Assembly (NCBI RefSeq): GCF_017104715.1
Contig: NZ_JAAGPI010000003.1
Span: 372,001 to 436,000 of the forward strand
Source of the DNA: Burkholderia sp. Ac-20365
GTDB lineage: Bacteria > Pseudomonadota > Gammaproteobacteria > Burkholderiales > Burkholderiaceae
Reading direction: 5' to 3'
Length of the DNA stretch: 64,000 nt
The number at the start of each line of letters is the position of its first letter. Position 1 is the stretch's first letter. Of the stretch, positions 1-7,924 are shown one piece after another. The notes beneath the pieces were generated by a model that had not been told where the DNA came from, ran no database searches, and saw only the letters and a program-made list of their open reading frames with translations. The position numbers and the translations under genes were made by a program.

Positions 1-276
1 TTCCTTGACCCTCACATAGCTTTGCAACCCGCGGAAGCCAAAAATCCGTCCGTCCGGATGAGGTGCCAGTGCACGTTCCAGCCATCGATAGATCTGGCGA
101 CGGTTCACACCGGCTGATCGCTCGATGTCCCCTATAGCGTCACCGCGTGCAAAGCGCTCAATCGCCTGTATCCGGTTCGAGAAAACCTTGCGCGCCCTCG
201 CCTCATAATCCGTCCATGCAACAGTAGGCCACGACGCGAGATCGAGCGCCTGCAATTCAGGCTTGCGACGACTCAT
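1..276 (-). CDS. Tn7-like/Mu-type transposase TnsB, N-terminal part (runs off window)
   Basis: The first 92 codons of a minus-strand gene start at ATG 276 and leave the window at base 1. The ATG overlaps the stop of the tnsA-like gene (ATGA), the usual tnsA-tnsB coupling. The N-terminus reads MSRRKPELQALDLASWP and then shows a helix-turn-helix of the kind that opens TnsB/TniA/MuA-family DDE integrases (IERFARGDAIGDIERSAGVNRRQIYRWLE, read in two pieces). The family binds transposon-end repeats and joins the 3' ends to target DNA. The catalytic DDE core lies outside the window, so the assignment rests on the N-terminus plus the TnsA neighbour. Confidence 0.7.
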   Translation of the reverse strand, partial: MSRRKPELQALDLASWPTVAWTDYEARARKVFSNRIQAIERFARGDAIGDIERSAGVNRRQIYRWLERALAPHPDGRIFGFRGLQSYVRVKE

Positions 277-896
277 GATAGGCGCTCGCGGGAAGTAAAG
301 CGGGTCATCAACGACAATGCGTCGGACCACAGTTCAGAGGCACTGGCGCGACCCGCATACAACAGCCAGAACGCCGCCGCCCGGGCGAGAATTGGATCAC
401 CACCTGAAAACTCGCGCTCGATTGCAAGTAGTGACTGTGGGCCGGAGATAAAGCACTGCACGGCATCAAGGAGGGCAGCAGACATCAGGTCGCGTGTGAC
501 CACGATACTGGGCAGCATGCGCTTCCAGTTATCAATCCACATCCGCGCCGCAGCCAGATCTGTGTAACTCACGGCCCGAACGCTCGCCGCCTCGTCATCG
601 CGGGAACCGAAGTCATACTCGGTGCCGTCCTTGATTACCGCCCCCGGCAGAACGATCAGTTCCTGCCGATCTGATAAGGCAATCCAGAAGTCCACGAGTT
701 GTCGCTGTCCATCAGCTTCAACGTATCCGGGACGCTCGCAAAACGTGCGTACCGTTGGGTCGGTTTCGATCAGGATCCACTGATCAAACGCGCAGCGCCG
801 ATATAGCGTCAACCGCCGGTTCAGCTTCGGACTGAACGCTTCTATCCAGTGCGCACCGCGTGGCCGGACGAGTGCAACGGGCTCAGGAGTCTTCAT
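273..896 (-). CDS. TnsA-like transposon endonuclease
   Basis: A 207-residue protein if started at ATG 896, which has a GGAGG ribosome site 5 bases upstream; an in-frame ATG at 908 is less well placed. TnsA is the restriction-enzyme-like partner that cuts the 5' ends of heteromeric (Tn7-like) transposons. Visible family features are the segment LIETDPTVRTFCERP, the VDFW motif about 25 residues later and an ELIVL strand, which together look like the E...D...(E/Q)xK core of the TnsA nuclease. The C-terminal half is alpha-helical and unassigned. It overlaps the downstream tnsB-like gene by 4 bases. Target-selection genes (tnsC/D-like) would lie off the window. Confidence 0.7.
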   Translation of the reverse strand: MKTPEPVALVRPRGAHWIEAFSPKLNRRLTLYRRCAFDQWILIETDPTVRTFCERPGYVEADGQRQLVDFWIALSDRQELIVLPGAVIKDGTEYDFGSRDDEAASVRAVSYTDLAAARMWIDNWKRMLPSIVVTRDLMSAALLDAVQCFISGPQSLLAIEREFSGGDPILARAAAFWLLYAGRASASELWSDALSLMTRFTSRERLS

Positions 897-945
897 ACAT
901 TCCTCCATGAGATCAATACATTAGTCGCGAGATTCGAAGTCTAGA

Positions 946-1096
946 ACGCGAATTGACGAATTTAATGCGTATTTATGCGAATTGACTGATTTATTTGGCC
1001 TCGATTGCGAATAAAAATGTCAAGCTATTCGGCGGTGAGCCCCCGTCGCGCCCTTAACCGCGATTCTTGATTGACAAATTCATTTGGATTTACGAA
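946..1096. mobile_element. Tn7-like transposon end with repeated transposase-binding sites
   Basis: The non-coding DNA upstream of tnsA is AT-rich and holds repeated sites: GCGAATTGACGAATTTA at 948, GCGAATTGACTGATTTA at 977, a reversed TGTCAA at about 1019 and ATTGACAAATTCATTTGG at about 1070. The last continues into TTTACGAAAGC and then stops exactly where recombinase coding begins (about 1097). Spaced repeats next to tnsA are how heteromeric transposon ends are built. The exact terminal base is not determined. Confidence 0.5.
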
Positions 1097-1364
1097 AGCG
1101 GTGCCCGGGCTCGGCGTGGCCAGCGCCCGCGCGATCGAGGCGTTCTTCGCCGCGTGGCCGGCTCTCACGGAAAAGGCGCGTGCGCTGGTGGTCACCCGCC
1201 AGCGCAACGACATCGTGCCGTGGGAGGCGATCCGCCTGCCGTACGAGGTCGACGGGTCAGCGGGTACCTTCCGCGCCCCGCGTGCCACCTGTACGCTCGA
1301 TGCGACCAGCGACTATCAGGCAGTCCAGACCTGGCTCGCGCTGCACGAATCCCCCGCGACCGTA
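1096..1364 (+). pseudogene. Tyrosine recombinase/integrase, N-terminal fragment
   Basis: The reading frame from about 1096 encodes VPGLGVASARAIEAFFAAWP, TEKARALVVTRQRN and YQAVQTWLALHESPAT, the N-terminal region of a XerC-like plasmid/phage integrase. It begins abruptly after the Tn7-like end (no start codon of its own) and ends abruptly at about 1362, where a second end-like sequence begins. The matching C-terminal half lies at 2071-2747; roughly 100 residues of core-binding domain are missing between them. The gene is dead. Confidence 0.65.
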
Positions 1365-2072
1365 GTACAAGACAAAACTGTCAACCTTTCCAAAATAAGA
1401 TTGTCAATTGATTTAATGGCGACCATCCCGAGTGATAAAAACATCATAAAATCAATAGACTAGATATCCTGCACTGGAACTATCGGCGCTTCCTTCATGC
1501 GAAGCGTCAACTGAAAGGTCGCAACGCGAAATTCGACGTGCGGACTTGCTAAGAGGATCGACAGGCATCACGTCATCGGTAAGCGACGCCGCTAGTCAAT
1601 CGCGGCCTATGCGGAACTGACCTTGTCTCGGATGGTCTCGGGGTATCGGCATCTAAGGTTACGAAAAAGCCTACCTTTCCAGCATATGATTTGCATCGGG
1701 GCTTGCCATCCCTCAATCAATTCGCAGTCCATATCAAATAGAAACTGGTTCTATAAATGGAGACCGTTTATCTTCTAGGCGGCGAAGACCTCTAAGATCA
1801 GATACGAGTGCCGCAAGTCGGGTCTTTTGATGTTGTAAGCTATACCTACCGCCTCGCCGTACTCGCAACGACGAAAAACACAATACTATCAATTGTTTGG
1901 GTGGCCACTTTGGTCTTCGAACATCAGTTGACTACTTTAATCCGATCTCATGTGAGTTGACGGTTTTGTTTCGTTGGAAGTGAAATTGATCTTGTCAGCC
2001 CAATCCCGCGCTTCCCTATCCAGCTTGCCTTTTCGGGGATTCTGGATTGACAGAATTATTTCGGCTTACGGC
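1362..2072. mobile_element. Mini-element with Tn7-like inverted ends, inside integrase remnants
   Basis: The left edge reads CCGTAGTACAAGACAAAACTGTCAAC and the right edge, read on the minus strand, CCGTAAGCCGAAATAATTCTGTCAAT (each split here for comparison at CCGTA and TGTCAA). These match each other and the tnsA-side end at about 1096 in layout: CGTA, 15-16 bases, then TGTCAA. Further sites sit at 1398-1410 (TTGTCAATTGATTTAATGG) and 1957 (GTTGACGGTTTTGTTTCG). No intact gene is inside; 1464-1950 looks decayed. No target duplication was found, so this may be a deletion derivative, not a clean insertion. Confidence 0.4.
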
Positions 2073-2747
2073 AGCAGTCCGACTGCGCTCGACGCCTCGC
2101 GCGCCTTTACGGACGGCGAATGGGCGCTGGTGCGCACGATCGCTGACGGGCTCGAGTGGTCCTATGGATGGAGCGCACCCGCCGCGCAGCGGCTGCGTTT
2201 CCTGCTCGATCTCGGCTACGCGACCGGCCTGCGGGCCAGCGAACTGGTTGGCGCAACCCTGGGCCAGGCAGAAACGGATGCACGCGGTGAACACTGGTTA
2301 CGGGTTACGGGTAAAGGCAAAAAGCTCGCACGCGTCGCGCTGCCGCCGCTCGCGTGGGAGGCACTCGCGCGCTATCTGGCCGAACGGGGTCTGCCAGTTG
2401 TGCCTGTGCGCTGGCATCCGTAAACGCCCGTCATCGGCAGTCTGGAGACGGACAGCGGCGCGGCTATCAGCAGTGCACGCCTGTGGGTCGTGATGCGACG
2501 GTTTTTTTTGCTTGCCGCGAAGTCGATCGAAGCGGATCACGCGCCGCTGGCCGACAAGCTGCGGCGGGCCAGCCCCCACTGGATGCGCCACACGCACGCC
2601 ACGCACGCGCTGGGCAGCGGTGCGGAACTGACCGCCGTGCGCGACAACCTCCGGCACGCCTCGGTCTCCACCACTTCAATCTACCTGCATAGCGATGAGG
2701 TCAAACGCGCGCGCCAGTTCGCGGAGGCCTTCGCCGTTCGAAAATGA
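2071..2747 (+). pseudogene. Tyrosine recombinase/integrase, C-terminal fragment with nonsense codon
   Basis: The catalytic half of the integrase at 1096. The Arg-I motif (GLRASELV), the GKGKK beta-turn, the HxxR box (PHWMRHTHATHALGSG) and the H..Y box (LRHASVSTTSIYLHSDE) are all present. A TAA stop at 2421-2423 interrupts the frame between RWHP and TPVIGSLE, and the same frame continues to 2747, so one base change (probably AAA to TAA) broke it. The 5' side starts directly after the mini-element. An in-frame ORF restarting at 2490 would keep HxxR and Tyr but lose Arg-I, so no activity is expected. Confidence 0.75.
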
Positions 2748-2920
2748 CGCTGCGGTATGTGCAAACCGGGTACATGTGCGGCCAGCTTACGGTGAGCTTC
2801 TTCAGGATCATCGAAGGCGAAGCGTCACAAACCAGGCAGCGATCGGGTACCCCAATATTCACGCCGCATTCTCTGTGCAACAATCATTCAACCGCTTCTT
2901 TGCCTTCCGTGCTGATTCCC

Positions 2921-3187
2921 ATGGACACCCTTGAAGTCGCCCCTCAGGTGCTCGCCGGTCGCGGCGTAGCGTTCAGCCTTCCTGGTCCCCAGGGGATAGT
3001 TGAATGCGTGGTGACGATCAGGGCATTGCAGGACTGCTTCTGGCTTGAACCCCAGGCCGATGACATCCGGATCCTGCGCGCCTTCCAGAATAGCTACGGC
3101 CGTATCCGCGCGATCGCCGAGCGCAAGGTGCTCGCTCATCCAGCCACGCACCTCGAACTGACGGCCGCCGATTTCGCGCGCCCGTGA
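2921..3187 (+). CDS. DUF1488 family protein
   Basis: An 88-residue protein from ATG 2921; upstream in-frame ATGs extend into unrelated sequence following the integrase remnant. The segment GRGVAFSLPGPQGIVECVVTIRALQD followed by AFQNSYGRIRAIAERK (quoted in part only) is the typical DUF1488 layout: a short beta-rich half, then a helix with conserved YxRIRAIAERKxL. The family is common in Burkholderia accessory DNA and has no known function. No clear ribosome site was seen in front of ATG 2921. Confidence 0.6.
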   Translation: MDTLEVAPQVLAGRGVAFSLPGPQGIVECVVTIRALQDCFWLEPQADDIRILRAFQNSYGRIRAIAERKVLAHPATHLELTAADFARP

Positions 3188-3371
3188 ACGCGTAGCCATG
3201 TCATGTTCGAGTTTTCCGATCAGTAATCGCCGCCGTTGCGGCCAGCGTGCTCGAACCATTTGCGATTAGCAGCTTGCGCAGTCTCCGGGCTGTATTCGCG
3301 GCCGGACGCAACCAGCGCAGGTTCGTCAACGTCCGTTCGGCGCCATCGATGCTGTCCGTGTTCCGATCGCT

Positions 3372-3845
3372 TCAAGTTGCAACCTGAAGCACGTATTGAA
3401 GCGCCGGTTTTCCGCTGAACTGATCCGTTATCTTCTGCGGCTCGCCCAACCCGATCTTTTCGGCTACCCGCTGCGAAACAGCGTTGTCAGCGCCGACGAT
3501 CGCTTCAATGCAAAAGCTTTTCACGCCTGCGCGCCCAAACCCGTGTTGCATTTCGGCAATCGCTGCAAGAACTAAGTCTGATGCAGATCCGTGCCCCCTA
3601 TATACGGGAGGCACCGCATAGCCGAGTTGAAAGCAAGCAACGCCTTCGATCGGCTCGACAACGACGAAGACACCAAGCGACGTGACCGTCTTGCCATCTA
3701 GGCGTACGTAGGTAAAGCGAGGCTTACCGTTGGGATGGTCCAGATGGACAAAAAGCTCGCGATCCAGCTTGCATCTTTCGGGCGTCAGTAAGCCATCACG
3801 CAAGGCTTCCTGAAATGCAGTGAGCGTGTCGGTCGGATCAGTCAT
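3372..3845 (-). CDS. GNAT-family N-acetyltransferase
   Basis: 157 residues from ATG 3845 (a GTG at 3854 is also in frame). The region CFQLGYAVPPVYRGHGSASDLV carries the GNAT acetyl-CoA loop pattern (V-x-P-x-Y-R-G-x-G), followed by a helix and the late motif NAVSQRVAEKIGLGEP typical of the family C-terminus. The acceptor substrate cannot be read from sequence. The upstream 28-codon ORF at 3838-3924 may be the frameshifted true start of this gene. It is first in order after a block of small minus-strand genes. Confidence 0.7.
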   Translation of the reverse strand: MTDPTDTLTAFQEALRDGLLTPERCKLDRELFVHLDHPNGKPRFTYVRLDGKTVTSLGVFVVVEPIEGVACFQLGYAVPPVYRGHGSASDLVLAAIAEMQHGFGRAGVKSFCIEAIVGADNAVSQRVAEKIGLGEPQKITDQFSGKPALQYVLQVAT

Positions 3846-3924
3846 TCGCGGCACATCGTTGCCACGCTGCTTGGCTTGCTCTACTCGCTGAATCCCGCGA
3901 CCCTCGTTGCTTTGCTTGTCCCAT
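3838..3924 (-). CDS. Small ORF starting MGQAKQRG, likely frameshifted leader of the GNAT gene
   Basis: ATG 3924 follows a strong ribosome site (GAGAGAGG, 4 bases spacing) and opens with GQAKQRG, an N-terminal signature seen on a set of small bacterial proteins. In its own frame it ends after 28 codons at 3838. Removing one G from the GCGGG run near 3896 would continue it as RIQRVEQAKQRGNDVPRM into the GNAT frame. So either the acetyltransferase has a 1-base insertion at its 5' end or this is a short overlapping leader peptide. A frameshift seems more likely because the second frame repeats QAKQRG. Confidence 0.4.
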   Translation of the reverse strand: MGQAKQRGSRDSASRASQAAWQRCAAND

Positions 3925-3992
3925 GTGCCTCTCTCGTTTTCCGTTCTCTCTGATTTCGGGCACGCGAAAATCGCTGTTGTGTTTCCGTTGTC

Positions 3993-4313
3993 TCAATGCC
4001 CTACGGAATTGTGACCGCGGCGGGAGGCCCGAGAGGCCGCCGCGCCTACCAGCATCGCGATACCTGCGATTAGGAGCACCACCGGCAGCCGGAATCCGAC
4101 GATGACGTATCCAGATAGCCATTGAAAGACCGATTCGAACGCCGCATCGGGTGCTGGCAAGCCGACTACGAAAAGCAAAGCGCCAAAATAAATCAACAGC
4201 GCGGCGGGCGCGAGCCATAAGCCGAAAACGCGCCCCATGTCTTGAAAAAGTCTAAAGACAGCCCACACTACCCCGATCGGCGCCAGCAGCACGAAGAAAA
4301 GCACGCTAATCAT
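3993..4313 (-). CDS. Small inner-membrane protein, unknown function
   Basis: 106 residues from ATG 4313, which follows CAGGAAC; a longer in-frame extension upstream overlaps neighbouring genes and is not credible. Three hydrophobic segments are visible: residues 1-22, about 30-55 and about 70-92. The tail is basic (SRASRRGHNS). No family is recognised. It is spaced 17 bases after the next small membrane protein gene and probably shares its transcript. Confidence 0.5.
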   Translation of the reverse strand: MISVLFFVLLAPIGVVWAVFRLFQDMGRVFGLWLAPAALLIYFGALLFVVGLPAPDAAFESVFQWLSGYVIVGFRLPVVLLIAGIAMLVGAAASRASRRGHNSVGH

Positions 4314-4330
4314 TTTTAGTTCCTGTTTTC

Positions 4331-4522
4331 CTACGGGTTCGAGCCTGATTTGTCGCCCTTCATAAATCCAATGGCGATGCAGGACATGCCGCCGATCAAC
4401 CCAACGGTTGCGCCGACAGCAGACCACGCATAGCCGTGTACTAAGTGGTACGGCAGAGTTATTCCGCACATGCCAACCATCAAGCCACCGAACGAGCCAA
4501 AGAACACGTTGCTCTTGGTCAT
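4331..4522 (-). CDS. Small membrane protein, unknown function
   Basis: 63 residues with two hydrophobic stretches rich in glycine (FFGSFGGLMVGMCGITL and AVGATVGLIGGMSCIAIGFM) and a charged C-terminus (KGDKSGSNP). The start at 4522 has a weak purine-rich upstream sequence (GAAAACAGC). It lies 14 bases downstream of the DUF29 gene and is probably co-transcribed with it. Function unknown. Confidence 0.5.
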   Translation of the reverse strand: MTKSNVFFGSFGGLMVGMCGITLPYHLVHGYAWSAVGATVGLIGGMSCIAIGFMKGDKSGSNP

Positions 4523-4536
4523 ATTGCTGTTTTCCG

Positions 4537-4974
4537 TTATTCGGGATGAAATTCTCGCGACAGCACGTCATCGACGGACCACGGTAGTACTTCGGGGAAC
4601 ACATCAAGATCAAGGCCCGTTTCGTTGCTCGCGAGACTACGCGCCTTCGACCAGACGATGTCGAGCCAAGCCGCATCGTTAAACTTGCCGCGTAGGCTCG
4701 GCGCTTCATTGAGCACGTAGTCCACTTCCTTGCGCTGCGTGCGGATCGTGAACTGCCAGCTTTTGCTGCGACGTGACGGCTGAAATTGCCATTTCAACAG
4801 ATGCGCGAGAAGTACCGACATGCGGCTCGCCAGTTCACGTTGCTCACTCTTGCCCACGTCCTCGATCTCCTCGGCGATATGCTCGACGTCGATGGCCGAC
4901 AGTTTGCCAGCGCGCAGCAGCGCGGCTTGCTCGCCCGCCCACGCCACTACGTCCTGTTCGTATCTCGTTCCCAT
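4537..4974 (-). CDS. DUF29 family protein
   Basis: 145 residues. The N-terminal pattern YEQDVVAWAGEQAALLRAGK, the central IAEEIEDVGKSEQRELASR and the LLKWQFQP box are diagnostic of DUF29, a helical family with no known activity that is frequent in mobile regions. A ribosome site (AGGGAG) precedes ATG 4974. A near-consensus promoter with a 16-bp palindrome in its spacer lies 29-58 bases upstream, so the gene and the two membrane genes after it are probably repressed by the product of 5029-5259. Confidence 0.8.
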   Translation of the reverse strand: MGTRYEQDVVAWAGEQAALLRAGKLSAIDVEHIAEEIEDVGKSEQRELASRMSVLLAHLLKWQFQPSRRSKSWQFTIRTQRKEVDYVLNEAPSLRGKFNDAAWLDIVWSKARSLASNETGLDLDVFPEVLPWSVDDVLSREFHPE

Positions 4975-5002
4975 GACAGCTCCCTATCGAGACATTGATT
5001 AG

Positions 5003-5032
5003 ATTATATGGTGCACATGTGCACCTCGTCAA
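5003..5032 (-). promoter_or_regulatory. Promoter with 16-bp palindromic operator in its spacer
   Basis: On the minus strand TTGACG (5032-5027), an 18-base spacer and TATAAT (5008-5003) form a strong sigma-70 promoter for the DUF29 gene. The perfect palindrome GGTGCACATGTGCACC (5010-5025) occupies nearly the whole spacer. The -35 box overlaps the stop codon of the upstream small DNA-binding gene. A repressor bound here would block polymerase directly. Confidence 0.7.
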
Positions 5033-5259
5033 TGCCCTTTTGGAACCTTGCCAATCGTCTTTCTGGCATGTTCAAGGACGTTGATTGGGCATACCCGCCG
5101 CCGTGCACTATCAGGTGCTGCGAGATATGCTTTCCACGTGGATAGGGCAATTGGGAACGCTTGCCCCTTGTTCAGGGCGGCAAGCGCATCAGCCTGCGTA
5201 AGTCCGGCCTGCTCGATAAGGGCGCGTAGCGCGATGCCGTTGTCAGTAGCCTCGTTCAT
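5029..5259 (-). CDS. Small helix-turn-helix-like DNA-binding protein, probable autorepressor
   Basis: 76 residues. The stretch LRALIEQAGLTQADALAALN resembles the first helices of a Cro/XRE fold (AGLTQADALAAL), followed by IALSTWKAYLAAP, where a recognition helix would fall, and a basic tail. The gene is bracketed by two copies of the same 16-bp palindrome, one in its own 5' region (5273-5288) and one in the promoter of the next gene (5010-5025). This layout fits a repressor that controls itself and the DUF29 operon. Family membership is inferred. Confidence 0.55.
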   Translation of the reverse strand: MNEATDNGIALRALIEQAGLTQADALAALNKGQAFPIALSTWKAYLAAPDSARRRVCPINVLEHARKTIGKVPKGH

Positions 5260-5272
5260 AGCTCAACAATTT

Positions 5273-5288
5273 GGTGTACAAGTGCACC
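5273..5288. promoter_or_regulatory. Second operator palindrome upstream of the small regulator
   Basis: GGTGTACAAGTGCACC differs at only two positions from the perfect palindrome at 5010-5025 and lies 14 bases before the regulator start at 5259. TTATGCT just upstream (minus strand) could be a -10 box. The likely role is autoregulation. Confidence 0.55.
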
Positions 5289-5307
5289 AAGCATAACACG
5301 CTCGACA

Positions 5308-5682
5308 GTGCATTACCGGCCTTCGGGGCACACCCCGGCGCGCACCGCTGGCCCAGAGGCAGGCCCCGCATTCGGGGATTGTGCTACCTCGTGGTCGGCG
5401 AGCTTGTGGCCATGGCACGCACGGGTGTGGCTCAGGACGGATCATCTGGTCGAACTCTCGCTCGTCTGGATGCGCGCCAACGGTGTGAATCCAGAATGGC
5501 GGGACCGTATCGGCATAGTCCGCATGGCGGTCGACCGGGCACCCGACAGCCTGGCGATGTTCGGGCTCACGACCGAGAAAGCCATGGCTTTACTTTTTAC
5601 GAACGGTGGCTGTCTCGATTATCGCGTGCCACTCGTGGGCCAGATTCACGATCAGTTTGCTGCGAGATTGCAGCCCGCGTAG
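5308..5682 (+). CDS. Orphan ORF, doubtful gene fragment
   Basis: A 124-codon frame whose 3' two-thirds (from about 5425) has protein-like composition, including ELSLVWMRANGVNPEWRDR and MFGLTTEKAMALLF. The 5' part looks like random high-GC translation, and no ribosome site was seen. It could be the 3' end of a decayed gene. No family is recognised. Confidence 0.25.
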   Translation: MHYRPSGHTPARTAGPEAGPAFGDCATSWSASLWPWHARVWLRTDHLVELSLVWMRANGVNPEWRDRIGIVRMAVDRAPDSLAMFGLTTEKAMALLFTNGGCLDYRVPLVGQIHDQFAARLQPA

Positions 5683-5737
5683 ACACACCGTGCGAGCCTC
5701 TATCCGCGAAGGGCCTTCCGTGAGAAATTCTCGCCAC

Positions 5738-5771
5738 GAAAAAACGCCCACGGCCGGTATGGGCGGTGGGC
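5738..5771 (-). terminator. Rho-independent terminator for the HU gene
   Basis: On the minus strand GCCCAC-14 bases-GTGGGC (5771 to 5746) is followed by G and a run of six T (5744 to 5739). It lies about 150 bases downstream of the HU stop codon. Confidence 0.55.
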
Positions 5772-5923
5772 TTCAACACGCACCAAAAGTCAGGGGTACT
5801 GCTTCTTTTGGAGCCGTCGATGCTACATGGGGTCCGTTAACGGAGCAAGCCACCCGACCGAAAACAGTCAGGTGATCAACGCTCCCTCGCGGTAGCCAGG
5901 CCGCCCGTCATGTCGGGCCGATA

Positions 5924-6202
5924 TCAGCCTGCATTGACAGCGTCCTTGAAGGCCTTGCCTGCCGTGAACTTGACGGTCTTCGCCGCCGCAATTGTGATGG
6001 TCTCGCCGGTAGAAGGATTGCGACCGGTGCGTTCCGCGCGGGCCCCCGTCGAAAATGAGCCGAATCCGATCAGCTGGACTGTGTCGCCGCGCGTGACTGC
6101 GGCCGTGACGGCCTCGAGAATGGCGTCAATGGCTTCGCCTGTGCTGGCCTTGCTTTCGCCTGTGGTAGCAGTAATAGCGTCAATCAGTTCGTGCTTGTTC
6201 AT
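5924..6202 (-). CDS. HU-family nucleoid DNA-binding protein
   Basis: 92 residues, the normal HU length. It starts [15 protein letters not shown] and contains [20 protein letters not shown], the beta-arm signature GRNPSTGE and a C-terminal helix ([13 protein letters not shown]). HU dimers bend and compact DNA. AGGGAGA is placed 7 bases before ATG 6202. This copy stands alone on accessory DNA, so it is probably one of several paralogues. A short hairpin (6228-6248) sits just upstream of the ribosome site. Confidence 0.92.
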   Translation of the reverse strand: MNKHELIDAITATTGESKASTGEAIDAILEAVTAAVTRGDTVQLIGFGSFSTGARAERTGRNPSTGETITIAAAKTVKFTAGKAFKDAVNAG

Positions 6203-6227
6203 CTGTCAGTCTCCCTTTGTGTAATAA

Positions 6228-6248
6228 GGTCCGCGATGCTCGCGGACC
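6228..6248. promoter_or_regulatory. Perfect inverted repeat upstream of HU
   Basis: GGTCCGCGA-TGC-TCGCGGACC, a 9-bp stem with a 3-base loop. It lies 26-46 bases before the HU start, inside the presumed leader. It has no T-run, so an operator or a leader hairpin is more likely than a terminator. Confidence 0.4.
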
Positions 6249-6922
6249 GGTCGCCACCCTACCGCACGGGCGCTGTCCCGGCAACCTTCGTCTTGACCGA
6301 GAACGTAGCACCTCGCCTCACATGCCCCCGTCCTGTCGGCTGCTTTTTCGGCGCAGCTGGATTGGGTTACGGTGTGCCAGACAGTTAGTTGCGCGATGGC
6401 TCACTTGCAGTTCGCAGTTCTGAGTCTGCATGGTCAGGATCGGTATGCTTCGCGATGATTCTTGACCCACGATGATTAAACAAAAACCCTACGGGCTCCA
6501 CACATGCAACAGCGACGCATGACTACACGACGCTCGTTAGTGGTCGCTGGTTGCGCAACCCTTCAAGCGAAAGCGCCCGACCTCAAGGATCTGAAGCCCC
6601 CAAAACGGCAACGTGCCACGTCTCAGGATTTATGTAAAAATTGGATAACGCTGGGCACTTTCAGCGCGACAACTCTAAGACTAACCACCTTCTGGCAGCC
6701 TCAAAGGTCGTAATCCGACTAATGTCGAATTCCATCTTTGCGATTCGGGTTGCATAGATGATCACCAATCGAAATAAGCGCGACAAGACCGTTCGATGCA
6801 AAACCAATATTTGAAGTTACTACGGGGAAGAAGCAAAGACGTTCCTTCCCATCGAAAGCTTCCGATCTAAGTGTCAAGATAGCTTTCCGAGGCTAGGTGT
6901 TGATAAAACTACAGCGGAATAC
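6249..6922. other. Gene-poor stretch
   Basis: No reading frame here has convincing coding character. AT content rises from about 6600 toward the nucleosidase remnant. A short frame at 6504-6713 has no family match and no ribosome site. Confidence 0.5.
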
Positions 6923-7070
6923 ATGTCGTATCGTGCCTTAGGCCAGATTACGACTCTCCCGGGCGACATGTCCCATGTCCTCTCTTGCGATATTTTAAAC
7001 ACGTTGCCCGACTACTATGAATCGTTTATTGATGCCTGTGCCACAACACTGATTCATTCTACGAGCGACG

Positions 7071-7775
7071 TTGAATTATCGAAGGTCGTTTCAGTACTTA
7101 TTGCACTCGATTCCGCAGGTTTCACAGATTTTCGAATCTCAAAACTCCTATTTCTATGCGGCGTTAGCTGCTCACTGCAGTCAAATGGGACCAGTGACCG
7201 CTGCTCTCACAACACAAGCACTAGTCTACGAATTTCGACCGCGGGTGGTGGTAATGACGGGGATCTGCGGTGGGATTGACTCCAAGATTCAACTAGGCGA
7301 TCTAATCATCGCTGACCGCAGTTGGGACTGGCAAAGCGGAAAGTGGAACGCAGATGGAGAGTTTGAGGCGGCACCTGATCAGTTTTCAGCGACACCGGGG
7401 TTACTCCAGGCGGCGCAAGCAGAAAGTGCCAGTCTTCCCGAACTTCGATCCTTATTTAGAGGTCCCGCACCGAAAGAAGTGAATCTCATTCCAGGCCCAA
7501 TGGTATCCGGTAGTGCTGTCGTAGCCAGAGCGTCGATGCACGAGATGTTTAAACGCCAGCATCGGAAAGCATTGGCGGTCGACATGGAGTGCTTCGGCGT
7601 ATATAGCGCATGCAACTCTGTCACGTCAGCGAAGCCAGCCGTCGTTTGTTTGAAGTCCGTTTCCGATCTCGCAAACCGCGATAAGGGAGACGATTATCAG
7701 CCATTTGGCAGCTATATCAGCGCGAAATTTGCGGAGCGTATGCTCGATCGATTTTTTCAAGACTTAAAGTATTGA
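7071..7775 (+). pseudogene. 5'-truncated nucleosidase (PNP/UDP phosphorylase superfamily)
   Basis: From about residue 27 the protein is a clear MTA/SAH-nucleosidase-type domain: HCSQMGPVTAALTTQAL, RPRVVVMTGICGGI (glycine-rich ribose/phosphate loop), LGDLIIADRSWDW, AVDMECFGVY (the M-E pair that binds ribose) and KSVSDLANRDKGDD (catalytic Asp). The first 50 or so residues of the domain are missing. The only start is TTG 7071 without a ribosome site, and the upstream DNA continues in another frame (6923-7279). Such nucleosidases occur as stand-alone or effector domains in conflict systems, and this one sits next to the EAD/trypsin operon. It is probably inactive. Confidence 0.6.
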
Positions 7776-7924
7776 AGTCTGGATCGTGCCTCTGACCTCT
7801 TGCGGGCACGCTCGATTCGCGGTATCAAGATTCATCAACTCGACTACGACTACTCGGAACTCACTGGCCGCTTTTCAGTGCGCGAGGTCACCATGCAAAC
7901 GCCGTCCAGCGAACTGTCCAAAAT

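Noticed and set aside
5308..5682. Plus-strand frame as a confident gene
   Set aside because: The 5' part is not protein-like and no start signal is visible; kept only as a doubtful fragment.
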